Positions 6,877 through 14,696 of a stretch of 32,012 nucleotides of DNA are shown here, piece by piece. Position numbers and translations under genes: made by a program. The DNA lies in contig JAZOOT010000057.1 of the NCBI GenBank assembly GCA_045655165.1, positions 1 to 32,012 of the forward strand. Direction: 5' to 3'. The stretch's first letter is position 1. The number at the start of each line of letters is the position of its first letter. The notes beneath the pieces were generated by a model. It saw only the letters and a program-made list of their open reading frames with translations, did no database searches and was not told the DNA's origin. The stretch comes from SIG607 sp045655165 (GTDB lineage: Bacteria > Bacillota > Clostridia > Oscillospirales > Acutalibacteraceae).

Positions 6877-7743
6877 ATGGTTGAAATTATAAAAGCCATA
6901 TTTTTGGGCATTATTGAGGGTATTACCGAATGGTTGCCCATTAGCAGTACAGGCCATTTAATTTTGGTTGAAAAGGTGCTTGGTTTTGCAAAAGATGACC
7001 TTGCTTTCCGCGAAATGTTCGAGGTTGTTATTCAGCTTGGCGCAGTTTTGGCGGTCGTTGTTTTGTATTTTGATAAACTTTGGCCTTTTAATTCAAAACG
7101 AGAAATGGGTTTTGTAAATAAAAACAGTTTATCAATTTGGGGCAAGGTTTTGGTTGGCGCAGTTCCCGCAGGTATTATTGGCCTTTTGTTCGATGATAAA
7201 ATTAACGAACTGTTCTATAGCGAAAAGGTTAATGCTTTTGTAATTGCGGCAACGCTTATAATTTACGGTATTGCTTTTATTGTTATTGAAGCACTTAAAA
7301 AGAATGCAACACCAAAAATTAAAACAATGAAAGATTTAAGTTATAAAACCGCATTTTTAATTGGTGTTTGCCAAATTCTTGCAATGATACCGGGCACTTC
7401 GCGTTCGGGCGTTACAATTTTGGGCGCGGTGCTTTTGGGTACTTCGCGCACCGTTGCGGCAGAATACAGTTTCTTTATGGCAGTACCCGTTATGGCGGGC
7501 GCAAGCGGTTTAAAAATTGTTAAATACATATTAGAAATTAGTGGAAGCGGAACGGGATATTCAAACTACGCAATGCAGTTGGTTGTGCTTATAACAGGTA
7601 TGGTAACCGCCTTTATTGTGTCGGTTTTGGCAATAAAATTCTTTATTGGTTATATAAAGAAAAAAGATTTCAGCGCGTTTGGTTATTACAGAATTGCGCT
7701 TGGTATTTTGGTAATAATCTTCTTTGCATTTATATTCAAATAA
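6877..7743 (+). CDS. uppP: Undecaprenyl-diphosphatase (BacA/UppP family)
   Basis: Hydrolyses undecaprenyl pyrophosphate to the monophosphate at the membrane, recycling the lipid carrier for peptidoglycan and other wall polymers, and confers bacitracin tolerance. The 288-residue polytopic protein carries both family signatures: the Glu-rich motif EGITEWLPISSTGH at 14-27 and PGTSRSG at 172-178, with the catalytic-region Arg176. It has an AAGGAG ribosome site at 6861-6866 and follows glgA by 14 bases with no terminator between. It is therefore the last gene of the glg transcript and ends at the hairpin at 7748-7779. Pairing with glycogen genes is unusual. It may only reflect shared growth-phase expression. 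Confidence 0.96.
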   Translation: MVEIIKAIFLGIIEGITEWLPISSTGHLILVEKVLGFAKDDLAFREMFEVVIQLGAVLAVVVLYFDKLWPFNSKREMGFVNKNSLSIWGKVLVGAVPAGIIGLLFDDKINELFYSEKVNAFVIAATLIIYGIAFIVIEALKKNATPKIKTMKDLSYKTAFLIGVCQILAMIPGTSRSGVTILGAVLLGTSRTVAAEYSFFMAVPVMAGASGLKIVKYILEISGSGTGYSNYAMQLVVLITGMVTAFIVSVLAIKFFIGYIKKKDFSAFGYYRIALGILVIIFFAFIFK

Positions 7744-7747
7744 AAAA

Positions 7748-7779
7748 TAAAAGCTGTTCGTTTTCGAACAGCTTTTTAT
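7748..7779. terminator. Bidirectional terminator between uppP and the minus-strand pair
   Basis: The stem AAAAGCTGTTCG/CGAACAGCTTTTT has a TTTT loop. It is A-rich on the left and T-rich on the right, so it can end transcripts from both sides. It lies four bases after the uppP stop and directly next to the stop of the gene at 7781-8047. Confidence 0.9.
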
Positions 7780-7780
7780 T

Positions 7781-8047
7781 TTATTCTTTGTTAGCCCTTG
7801 TAAGCCAAATGTAGGCAATGTCAAGCGCTTCGTAAAAACCAACCTTTTCGCTTGATTTTGTTACGCGGCTTTTTTCATCAAGCCCTGTATCGCTTAACAT
7901 AAGTTCAATTTTAATTTTTTCAGCCACGTCGTTTTGGCTTGTTAAAACGGTAAGGCGGGTAATGTATTTTTCAGCCATATCGCCAAAGTAAATTACGTTG
8001 CCTTTTCTTACCAACGGCTTTTCTTTGTAAGTTAGTAAATTATCCAC
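7781..8047 (-). CDS. Conserved small hypothetical protein (Clostridia type)
   Basis: This 88-residue acidic/basic mixed protein has no membrane segment or signal peptide. The N-terminus (LLTYKEKPLVRKGNVIYFGD) and C-terminus (EALDIAYIWLTRA) match a small protein I remember as conserved across Clostridia and usually encoded next to the gene found here at 8069; its function is unknown to me. The start is a GTG at 8047 with GAGGAAA eleven bases upstream. An internal start is unlikely because homology begins at the first residues. The gene lies 21 bases downstream of 8069-8326 and is transcribed with it from the promoter at 8360-8388. It ends at the bidirectional terminator shared with uppP. Confidence 0.75.
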   Translation of the reverse strand: MDNLLTYKEKPLVRKGNVIYFGDMAEKYITRLTVLTSQNDVAEKIKIELMLSDTGLDEKSRVTKSSEKVGFYEALDIAYIWLTRANKE

Positions 8048-8068
8048 TTTATTTCCTCTTTCAAAAAA

Positions 8069-8326
8069 TTATTCTTGGGGAAGTTCACCGTATAAGTTAA
8101 AACGGAACAAAATTGTTTCGTCTTCGGGGTTTGTGCACTTTATAACGGCTTCAGAAACCTTTGCGCCTTCTAAAATTGTGGCAAGGCCAACAATTTGGCA
8201 AAGTTTAGATTTAAGGTTTAAAATGTCGCCGTCTTCCGTTTCCAAAAAAACGTCGCCTTTGCAACTGTCAAGCGCCTTAATAAATTTATTAAAATCAAGG
8301 TCGTGAAGTTTAATTTTTCCGCTCAT
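8069..8326 (-). CDS. Conserved small hypothetical protein, paired with the gene at 7781
   Basis: This 85-residue protein is started at the ATG at 8326, chosen over the frame's further open part (to 8368) because GGAGGT lies at 8334-8339, seven bases upstream. The longer frame would also run through the promoter -10. The central segment CKGDVFLETEDGDILNLKSKL fits a small Clostridia family of KGDV-[FY]-L ... LNLKS type, which databases sometimes label polyA polymerase. Nothing here resembles a nucleotidyltransferase, so that label should not be carried over. No transmembrane segment or signal peptide is seen. It is the first gene of a two-gene minus-strand operon that diverges from glyQS. Confidence 0.75.
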   Translation of the reverse strand: MSGKIKLHDLDFNKFIKALDSCKGDVFLETEDGDILNLKSKLCQIVGLATILEGAKVSEAVIKCTNPEDETILFRFNLYGELPQE

Positions 8327-8359
8327 AGTGGGTACCTCCAATGCGAAATTTCTTATAAA

Positions 8360-8388
8360 ATTATACAATAAGTGATTTCATAAGTCAA
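8360..8388 (-). promoter_or_regulatory. Sigma-A promoter of the minus-strand hypothetical pair
   Basis: On the minus strand, TTGACT (8388-8383), a 17-base spacer and TATAAT (8365-8360). Its position just upstream of the GGAGGT ribosome site supports the start at 8326. Confidence 0.8.
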
Positions 8389-8426
8389 GAATAAGTATGA
8401 AAGTGTACGAAGTTGGTTTTTATGTC

Positions 8427-8455
8427 TTGACAAGGCAAAAAAATTCAAATAAAAT
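8427..8455 (+). promoter_or_regulatory. Sigma-A promoter of glyQS
   Basis: Perfect TTGACA (8427-8432), a 17-base spacer and TAAAAT (8450-8455). The transcript would start near 8462, only about 38 bases before the ATG. That is too short for a T-box, so glycine-dependent T-box control of this glyQS is excluded unless an upstream promoter exists. Confidence 0.8.
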
Positions 8456-8499
8456 ATATTTTGTAGTAATATGTAAAAATATATAATAAGGAGAAAAAA

Positions 8500-9891
8500 A
8501 TGGATAATCCAAAAGTAACAATGGACACAATTGTAACTCTTGCAAAAAGCAGGGGATTTGTATATGCAGGCAGTGAAATTTACGGCGGTCTTGCAAACTC
8601 GTGGGATTACGGCCCACTTGGTGTTGAACTTAAAAACAATGTTAAAAAAGCGTGGTGGAAAAAATTCGTTCAAGAATCGCCCTATAACGTTGGTCTTGAC
8701 GCCGCAATTTTAATGAACCCCGAAACTTGGGTGGCATCGGGCCATCTTGGCGGTTTTTCCGACCCGTTAATGGATTGCCGTCAGTGTAAAAGCCGTCACC
8801 GCGCCGATAAACTTATTGAAGATTATGTTGCCGAAAACGGCCTTACCGATAACCCTGCCGCTATGAGCGATAGCGAAATGAGCGAATACATTAAAGAAAA
8901 GGGCATCGCCTGTCCCTCTTGCGGTTCGCACGATTTTACCGATATTAGAAAGTTTAACTTAATGTTTAAAACTTTCCAAGGTGTAACCGAAGATTCGTCT
9001 TCAACACTTTATTTGCGCCCCGAAACTGCGCAGGGTATTTTTGTAAACTTTAAAAATATTTGCCGCACTTCGCGCAAAAAAATTCCTTTTGGTGTTGCGC
9101 AAATCGGTAAATCTTTCCGTAACGAAATTACACCGGGTAACTTCACCTTTAGAACAAGGGAATTTGAACAAATGGAACTTGAATTCTTTTGCGAACCCGG
9201 TACCGATTTAGAATGGTTTGAATATTGGCGTGGTTTCTGCCGTGATTGGCTTTTAAACCTTGGTATGAAAAAAGAATCACTTCGTCTTCGCGACCACGAT
9301 AAAGATGAACTTTGCTTCTATTCAAAAGCAACAACCGACTTTGAATTTCTTTTCCCGTTTGGCTGGGGCGAACTTTGGGGCGTTGCTGACAGAACCGATT
9401 ACGATTTAACCCAACACACAAACCACAGCGGCGAAACAATGGATTATTTCGACCAAGAAAAAAATCAGCGTTATACTCCTTATGTAATTGAGCCGTCTTT
9501 GGGTGCCGACCGCGTTACTTTGGCTTTTTTGTGCAACGCTTATGACGAAGAAGTTAAAGAAAACGGTGAAAAACGTACAGTTCTTCGCTTCCACCCGGCA
9601 CTTGCGCCCTTTAAATGCGCAGTTTTGCCTCTTTCTAAAAAGTTAAGCGATAAAGCGCGTGAAGTTTACGGTATGCTTGCTAAACACTTTATGACCGATT
9701 ACGACGATGCAGGCAGTATTGGTAAACGCTATGCGCGCGAAGACGAGATTGGTACGCCTTTCTGCGTTGTTTACGATTTTGAAAGCGAAAATGATGGCTG
9801 TGTTACAGTTCGTGACCGTGATACAATGGAATCGGTTAGAATGCCCATTGGTGAAGTTAAAGATTATATTGCATCTAAGATAGAGTTTTAA
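8500..9891 (+). CDS. glyQS: Glycyl-tRNA synthetase, homodimeric class II type
   Basis: Charges tRNA-Gly with glycine in the cytoplasm. The 463-residue single-chain enzyme is of the alpha2 type shared by Firmicutes, archaea and eukaryotes, not the split alpha2beta2 GlyQ/GlyS. Visible marks are the N-terminal SRGFVYAGSEIYGG segment, a Cys-pair insertion (CRQC at about 91-94 and CPSCGSH at about 138-144) that probably binds zinc, class II motif 2 (FRNEITP then FRTREFEQMELEFF), motif 3 (EPSLGADRVTLAFL), and a C-terminal anticodon-binding domain from about residue 365. AAGGAG precedes the ATG at a good distance. It is the first gene of a run of five same-strand genes (gap to the next gene 13 bases). 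Confidence 0.97.
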   Translation: MDNPKVTMDTIVTLAKSRGFVYAGSEIYGGLANSWDYGPLGVELKNNVKKAWWKKFVQESPYNVGLDAAILMNPETWVASGHLGGFSDPLMDCRQCKSRHRADKLIEDYVAENGLTDNPAAMSDSEMSEYIKEKGIACPSCGSHDFTDIRKFNLMFKTFQGVTEDSSSTLYLRPETAQGIFVNFKNICRTSRKKIPFGVAQIGKSFRNEITPGNFTFRTREFEQMELEFFCEPGTDLEWFEYWRGFCRDWLLNLGMKKESLRLRDHDKDELCFYSKATTDFEFLFPFGWGELWGVADRTDYDLTQHTNHSGETMDYFDQEKNQRYTPYVIEPSLGADRVTLAFLCNAYDEEVKENGEKRTVLRFHPALAPFKCAVLPLSKKLSDKAREVYGMLAKHFMTDYDDAGSIGKRYAREDEIGTPFCVVYDFESENDGCVTVRDRDTMESVRMPIGEVKDYIASKIEF

Positions 9892-9904
9892 GGAGAAAAA
9901 TTAG

Positions 9905-11692
9905 ATGAATACTGGGGACATTATCTTAAGCATTTTAACAATGTGCGGCGGTTTGGCGTTCTTCCTTTACGGTATGAACATTATGTCTGCAAGTCTTGAA
10001 AAAATGGCGGGCGGCAAACTTGAATCCGCACTTAAAAAGGCAACGTCACAACCGTTTATTGGCTTTATTCTTGGCATTGGTATTACTGTTGCAATGCAGT
10101 CCTCTAGCGCAATGACGGTAATGCTTGTCGGTCTTGTAAACTCAGGTATTATGAACTTTACAAGCACCATTGCCCCCATACTTGGTTCTAATGTTGGTAC
10201 AACCTTTACCGCTTGGATTTTAAGTTTAATGGGTATTGAAGGCGATACTTTTAGCCCCATACTTTTATTAAGCCCTGAATACTTGTCCCCTTTAATGGGC
10301 TTTATTGGTATTATTCTTCGAATGTTTGGTAAAAAAAGCAAACAAAAGGATACAGGTGCAATTCTTTTGGGTTTTGCCGTTTTAATGTACGGTATGGAAT
10401 TTATGGGCAACAGCGTTGATGCCATAAAGAACATGGAAGGTTTTGACCGCTTTATAGGCCTTTTTGAAAACCCAATAGTTGCGCTTTTAATTTCGGTTGT
10501 GTTCACCGGCATAATTCAGTCAAGCGCCGCAACAATTGGTATTGTTCAAAACCTGTCACTAATTGTGGTGGCTGCAACAGGCATGGGCGCAATTTCTTAC
10601 AAAATGGCAATTCCGCTTGTTTTGGGTGCCAATATAGGTACCTGTGTAACGGCTTTAATTTCGGCTATTGGTACAACCAAAAATGCCCAAAGGGTTGTTG
10701 TTGTGCATTTTTACGTAAACACCGTGGGCAGTATTGTTTGTATGCTTTTAATGGGACTTTTAATGCCCATTCCTGCAGTTAGGGATTTTCTTGACACACC
10801 AACAAATCCTTTCACCGTTTCGTTAATACATACCTTTTTTAACCTTATAAACGGCGTGCTAATGGCACTTACAACAAAACTAATGTTAAAAATTATTTAC
10901 TTTGTTGTGCCCGATAAAAAGGGTGAAGCCGAAAAGCATGTTTTCTTGGACGAACGTTTGTTAAACACACCGCAAATGGCTATTGAAGAATGCCGCAGTT
11001 TAACAAACAATATGGCAAATATTGCAAAGAAGGCAATTAACAAATCTATTTTGTTGTTAAACAAATTTGATGACGAGGGCTACCAAGAGGTTGCCGAACT
11101 TGAAAACCTTACCGACCGTTACGAAGATAAACTTGGTTCGTTCTTGGTTAAACTTTCAAGCAACGAATTAAGTGAAAAAGATAGTAAGGTTGTTGGCCGT
11201 TTGCTTCACACCATTGGCGACCTTGAACGAATTAGCGACCATGCCGAAAATATTGCCGAAGTTGCAAAAGAAATTAACGAAAAAGAAATTAATTTTTCTT
11301 CTTATGCAAACGATGAAATTAAGGTTATAACAAGTGCTATTAAGGAAATAGTAGATATAACAACCGAATCTTTCTTCACCGATAATATTACCTTGGCACA
11401 GCATGTTGAACCGCTTGAACAGGTTATTGACGGCCTTAAAAAGACAATGCAGGAAAAACACGTTCAGCGTATGCAGGCGGGTAAATGTACCGTTGAACTC
11501 GGCTTTGTTTTCTCTGACCTTATTACAAACTATGAAAGGGTATCTGACCACTGCTCTAATATTGCTATTTATACAGCAACAAGCCAGCGTGAAAAAACAA
11601 ATGCCCACAAATATTCAAAAATTATTAAAAATTTGGAAAGTTCAAATTACCAAAAAGATTTTGAATTTTACAGTAAAAAATATGCGATTTAA
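9905..11692 (+). CDS. Na+/phosphate symporter with C-terminal PhoU-like domain
   Basis: This 595-residue member of the PNaS (NptA/YjbB) family moves inorganic phosphate with sodium across the membrane. The N-terminal part (about 1-335) has two inverted transport repeats, each with the substrate-site signature: QSSS at 65-68 and QSSA near 205. The C-terminal 240 residues are soluble and helical, with two PhoU-like three-helix repeats (ERISDHAENIAE and ERVSDHCSNIA), which in homologues are thought to control transport. The ATG at 9905 has AAGGAG at about 9891-9896. It sits 13 bases after glyQS and 17 before the sufC-like gene without terminators, so it is co-transcribed. No phosphate regulator or alkaline phosphatase gene is nearby. 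Confidence 0.93.
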   Translation: MNTGDIILSILTMCGGLAFFLYGMNIMSASLEKMAGGKLESALKKATSQPFIGFILGIGITVAMQSSSAMTVMLVGLVNSGIMNFTSTIAPILGSNVGTTFTAWILSLMGIEGDTFSPILLLSPEYLSPLMGFIGIILRMFGKKSKQKDTGAILLGFAVLMYGMEFMGNSVDAIKNMEGFDRFIGLFENPIVALLISVVFTGIIQSSAATIGIVQNLSLIVVAATGMGAISYKMAIPLVLGANIGTCVTALISAIGTTKNAQRVVVVHFYVNTVGSIVCMLLMGLLMPIPAVRDFLDTPTNPFTVSLIHTFFNLINGVLMALTTKLMLKIIYFVVPDKKGEAEKHVFLDERLLNTPQMAIEECRSLTNNMANIAKKAINKSILLLNKFDDEGYQEVAELENLTDRYEDKLGSFLVKLSSNELSEKDSKVVGRLLHTIGDLERISDHAENIAEVAKEINEKEINFSSYANDEIKVITSAIKEIVDITTESFFTDNITLAQHVEPLEQVIDGLKKTMQEKHVQRMQAGKCTVELGFVFSDLITNYERVSDHCSNIAIYTATSQREKTNAHKYSKIIKNLESSNYQKDFEFYSKKYAI

Positions 11693-11709
11693 AATTTCGG
11701 GGGAATTAA

Positions 11710-12432
11710 ATGTTAGAGCTTGTTAATGTTTGCTTTAAAGCAGAACAAGACGGAAAAGAAAAGGTTATTTTAGATAACGTTAATTTAAAAATTAAAAACG
11801 GTTTTACCGCCATAACCGGCCCAAACGGCGGCGGTAAAAGCACACTTGCGAAAATTATTGCGGGCATAATTACGCCCACAAGCGGTAAAATTTTGCTAAA
11901 CGGAAAAGACATTACTAACCTTTCAATAACAGAACGCGCTAAAGAAGGGGTTGCCTTTGCATTTCAGCAACCGGTACGCTTTAAGGGCATAACCGTAAAA
12001 GACCTTATTGGTTTTGCAAAGGGTGAAAATGTTTCGGTTGGCGAAGCGTGTAAATACCTTTCTGAAGTTGGGCTTTGCGCAAAGGAATACGTAAACCGCG
12101 AAGTAAACGCAAGTCTTTCGGGCGGTGAACTTAAACGAATTGAAATTGCCACAGTGCTTGCGCGCCAGTGCGGTGTTACAATTTTTGACGAGCCCGAAGC
12201 GGGAATTGACCTTTGGAGTTTTTCAAGTCTTATAAAGGTTTTTGAAAAACTTAACAAAAAATTAAGCGGTTCGGTTGTAATAATTTCCCACCAAGAGCGT
12301 ATTTTATCTATTGCAGACAACGTTGTTGTAATTAAAGACGGTAATGTTTTAAAAAGCGGTGCGGCAAAAGAAATTTTGCCAACACTTTTAAATGCCGGCG
12401 GTCTTTGCAGCGTTTTAGAAGAAAAAATATAG
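11710..12432 (+). CDS. sufC: SufC-like ATPase of a minimal Fe-S cluster assembly system
   Basis: This 240-residue ABC ATPase has no membrane domain. Walker A is GPNGGGKST at 37-45, the signature is LSGGELKR near 137, Walker B is TIFDEPEAGIDL near 160-171, and the H-loop is ISHQ near 197. The DEPEAGID form of the D-loop region and the two-gene setting with a short SufB-like partner match the SMS (SUF-like minimal system) ATPase SmsC rather than the SufC of a full sufCDSUB operon. It is expected to drive conformational change of the SufB-like scaffold during Fe-S cluster assembly in the cytoplasm. The ATG at 11710 is preceded by GGGGGA at 11699-11704. The partner starts 12 bases downstream. Confidence 0.9.
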   Translation: MLELVNVCFKAEQDGKEKVILDNVNLKIKNGFTAITGPNGGGKSTLAKIIAGIITPTSGKILLNGKDITNLSITERAKEGVAFAFQQPVRFKGITVKDLIGFAKGENVSVGEACKYLSEVGLCAKEYVNREVNASLSGGELKRIEIATVLARQCGVTIFDEPEAGIDLWSFSSLIKVFEKLNKKLSGSVVIISHQERILSIADNVVVIKDGNVLKSGAAKEILPTLLNAGGLCSVLEEKI

Positions 12433-12444
12433 GGGGACGGCATT

Positions 12445-13362
12445 TTGGATAGCATTAAAAAAGAACTTTTAAAACAAGTTGCCGACCTTCACGAGGTACC
12501 GCAAGGCGCTTTTAATATTCGCGAAAACGGCGAATCAAGCAGTAGAAATACCACAAAAAATATTGATATAGTAACAAAAACCGATAAACCGGGAATTGAC
12601 ATTATAATTAAACCCTTTACAAAAAATGAAAGTGTGCATATTCCTGTTATTATTTCACAAAGTGGAATAAAGGAAACAGTTTATAACGATTTTTACATTG
12701 GCGAAGGTGCCGATGTTGTTATTGTTGCAGGTTGCGGTATACACAACGGCGGCGAAAGTGATTCCGACCACAGCGGTATTCACAGTTTTCATATTGGTAA
12801 AGACGCCAAGGTGAAATATGTTGAAAAACACTATGGTTCGGGTGACGGCAACGGCAAAAGGGTAATGAACCCCGAAACCGTTATCCAGATTGCCGAAAAC
12901 GGCAGTTTAGAAATGGAAACTGTGCAAATTAAGGGCATAGATTCCACAGTTCGTAAAAGCACTGCAACACTGCAAAATAACGCTTCGCTTATAATTAAAG
13001 AAAAAATAATGACCCATGGCACACAAAATGCCGAAACATATTTTACCGTTAATTTGCTTGGCGAAAATTCAAGGGCAAATGTGGTTTCGCGTTCGGTTGC
13101 AAAGGATAATTCAACACAGGTGTTTGTTTCTAAAATTATTGGCGAAAACGCTTGCTACAGCCACACCGAATGTGATGCAATTATTATGGATAACGCTAAG
13201 GTTAGCGCTGTGCCTGAAGTTGTGGCAAACCATATAGATGCTTCGCTTGTGCACGAAGCCGCAATTGGCAAAATTGCAGGCGAACAGCTTACCAAACTAA
13301 TGACATTAGGTTTAAGCGAAGAACAGGCAGAACAGGAAATTATTAACGGTTTCTTAAAATAA
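12445..13362 (+). CDS. sufB: SufB/SufD-family scaffold of a minimal Fe-S system (SmsB-like)
   Basis: This 305-residue protein has the SufBD beta-helix core (about 60-240) followed by the C-terminal helical part that binds SufC. It is much shorter than classical SufB (about 470 residues) and lacks the long N-terminal domain, as in SmsB. CGIHNGG (about 97-103) and the C-terminal HEAAIGK motif near residue 269 are visible; the latter aligns with the His-containing cluster-site region of SufD/SufB. The TTG start at 12445 has GGGGGACGG immediately after the sufC stop. No cysteine desulfurase (sufS), sufU or second scaffold gene is near, so sulfur must come from another locus or be supplied as sulfide. 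Such scaffolds probably act as homodimers on a SufC dimer. Confidence 0.9.
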   Translation: MDSIKKELLKQVADLHEVPQGAFNIRENGESSSRNTTKNIDIVTKTDKPGIDIIIKPFTKNESVHIPVIISQSGIKETVYNDFYIGEGADVVIVAGCGIHNGGESDSDHSGIHSFHIGKDAKVKYVEKHYGSGDGNGKRVMNPETVIQIAENGSLEMETVQIKGIDSTVRKSTATLQNNASLIIKEKIMTHGTQNAETYFTVNLLGENSRANVVSRSVAKDNSTQVFVSKIIGENACYSHTECDAIIMDNAKVSAVPEVVANHIDASLVHEAAIGKIAGEQLTKLMTLGLSEEQAEQEIINGFLK

Positions 13363-13379
13363 AAAAGGAAGAAAATAAA

Positions 13380-13418
13380 ATGGTTATATTAACTAAACGA
13401 TGGCGTCGCTTTTCTTGA
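13380..13418 (+). CDS. Possible trp leader peptide (12 codons) upstream of trpB
   Basis: A 12-codon ORF reads MVILTKRWRRFS with an AAGGAAG ribosome site at about 13365-13371, nine bases before its ATG. It lies in the only sizeable gap of this operon, directly upstream of trpB, and holds one Trp codon (13401-13403). Its end (K-x-W-x-R-x-S-stop) resembles the E. coli TrpL peptide end as I remember it. The sequence after the Trp codon (13409-13416, CTTTTCTT) can pair with AAGAAAAG at 13433-13440, next to the trpB ribosome site. One Trp codon is weak support, and a chance ORF cannot be excluded. Confidence 0.35.
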   Translation: MVILTKRWRRFS

Positions 13419-13440
13419 TTTTATACATTAAAAAGAAAAG
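13409..13440 (+). promoter_or_regulatory. Inverted repeat next to the trpB ribosome-binding site
   Basis: CTTTTCTT (13409-13416) and AAGAAAAG (13433-13440) are perfect complements around a 16-base loop. The right arm overlaps the start of the AAAGGTGAT ribosome site of trpB. The left arm is the end of the small ORF at 13380-13418. The stem is A/T-rich and weak, so its role is uncertain. Confidence 0.35.
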
Positions 13441-13449
13441 GTGATATAA

Positions 13450-14694
13450 ATGAACAAATATAAAGATTTTGATAATTATTTAAAGGAAAACCCCACGGCC
13501 GACGGTTATTTTGGCGAATACGGCGGTGCTTTTTTAGACGATGAGCTTTTGCCTGCTTTTAAGGAAATAAGCGAATCTTACGAAGCAATTTGCCATTCGG
13601 CGCAGTTTATTAACGAACTTCGCAGAATAAGAAAAGAATTCCAGGGCAGACCCACACCGGTTTACCACTGCGAACGCCTTTCTAAACTTTTCGGCAACTG
13701 CCAAATTTACTTAAAACGCGAAGATTTAAACCATACAGGCGCACATAAATTAAATCACTGCATGGGCGAGGGCTTGCTTGCTAAATATATGGGCAAAAAG
13801 AAAATTATTGCCGAAACAGGCGCAGGCCAACACGGTGTTGCTTTGGCAACTGCCGCTGCATATTTTGGTTTAGAGTGCGATATTTATATGGGCGAAGTTG
13901 ATATTGCAAAACAGCACCCAAATGTAATAAGAATGAAAATGCTTGGCGCAAATGTTGTTCCCGTTACCCACGGTCTTAAAACCTTAAAGGAAGCGGTTGA
14001 CGCGGCGTTCGACGCTTATAAAAAGGAATACAAAGATGCAATTTACTGCATTGGTTCAACTTTGGGCCCTCATCCATTCCCAAAGGTAGTAAGGGATTTT
14101 CAGTCGGTTATTGGTATTGAAGCAAGAGAACAGTTTTTAGAAATGACAGGCATTATGCCCGATGCCGTTTGCGCTTGTGTTGGCGGTGGTTCTAATTCGC
14201 TTGGTATGTTTACTCCTTTCCTCTCTGACCCTGTTGAAATTTACGGTGTTGAACCGCTTGGCAGGGGCGCAGGTGTTGGCGACCACGCCGCAACAATGAA
14301 ATACGGTACAAAAGGCCGTCTTCACGGTTTTGAAAGTTATTTGCTTCAAGACGATAAGGGCGAACCGCTTCCCGTTTATTCAATTGCAAGCGGTCTTGAT
14401 TACCCCGGTGTTGGCCCCGAACACGCATATCTGCGTGATTTAGGCAGGGTTAAATACGAAACCGTTAGCGATGAAGAAGCAATGGAAGCATTCTTCCTCT
14501 TAAGCCGTTTTGAAGGCATTATTCCCGCTGTTGAAAGTTCTCACGCAGTTGCTTATGCAATTCGTTACGCAAAAGAACATAAAAGCGGTTCAATTCTTGC
14601 TTGTCTTTCGGGCAGGGGAGATAAAGATATTGACTTTGTTTACGAACAGTACGGCTGCGGTGAAAAATTCAATTTAGAAAAGTACACAAAATAA
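13450..14694 (+). CDS. trpB: Tryptophan synthase beta chain, stand-alone
   Basis: A PLP enzyme that joins indole and L-serine to L-tryptophan. The 414-residue protein has the pyridoxal lysine in HTGAHK (Lys100), ETGAGQHG at 122-129, and the phosphate-binding GGGSN at about 245-249. The HTGAHKLNHCMGEG variant and the DYPGVGPEH segment fit the TrpB1-like lineage found in Clostridia. No trpA or other trp gene lies nearby. It may work with salvaged indole or with a TrpA encoded elsewhere. The ATG at 13450 has AAAGGTGAT at about 13438-13446. It is separated from the SufB-like gene by 87 bases containing a possible leader ORF and no clear promoter. It ends at the strong hairpin at 14697-14730. Confidence 0.93.
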   Translation: MNKYKDFDNYLKENPTADGYFGEYGGAFLDDELLPAFKEISESYEAICHSAQFINELRRIRKEFQGRPTPVYHCERLSKLFGNCQIYLKREDLNHTGAHKLNHCMGEGLLAKYMGKKKIIAETGAGQHGVALATAAAYFGLECDIYMGEVDIAKQHPNVIRMKMLGANVVPVTHGLKTLKEAVDAAFDAYKKEYKDAIYCIGSTLGPHPFPKVVRDFQSVIGIEAREQFLEMTGIMPDAVCACVGGGSNSLGMFTPFLSDPVEIYGVEPLGRGAGVGDHAATMKYGTKGRLHGFESYLLQDDKGEPLPVYSIASGLDYPGVGPEHAYLRDLGRVKYETVSDEEAMEAFFLLSRFEGIIPAVESSHAVAYAIRYAKEHKSGSILACLSGRGDKDIDFVYEQYGCGEKFNLEKYTK

Positions 14695-14696
14695 TA

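Noticed and set aside
8389..8500. T-box riboswitch upstream of glyQS
   Set aside because: A consensus promoter lies only about 45 bases before the ATG, and no specifier stem, T-box sequence or terminator is present.
9967..10512. 181-codon open frame on the minus strand inside the Na+/phosphate symporter gene
   Set aside because: It is the antisense shadow of a clear transporter gene, Pro/Ile/Lys-rich with no recognisable domain and no ribosome site that I can see.
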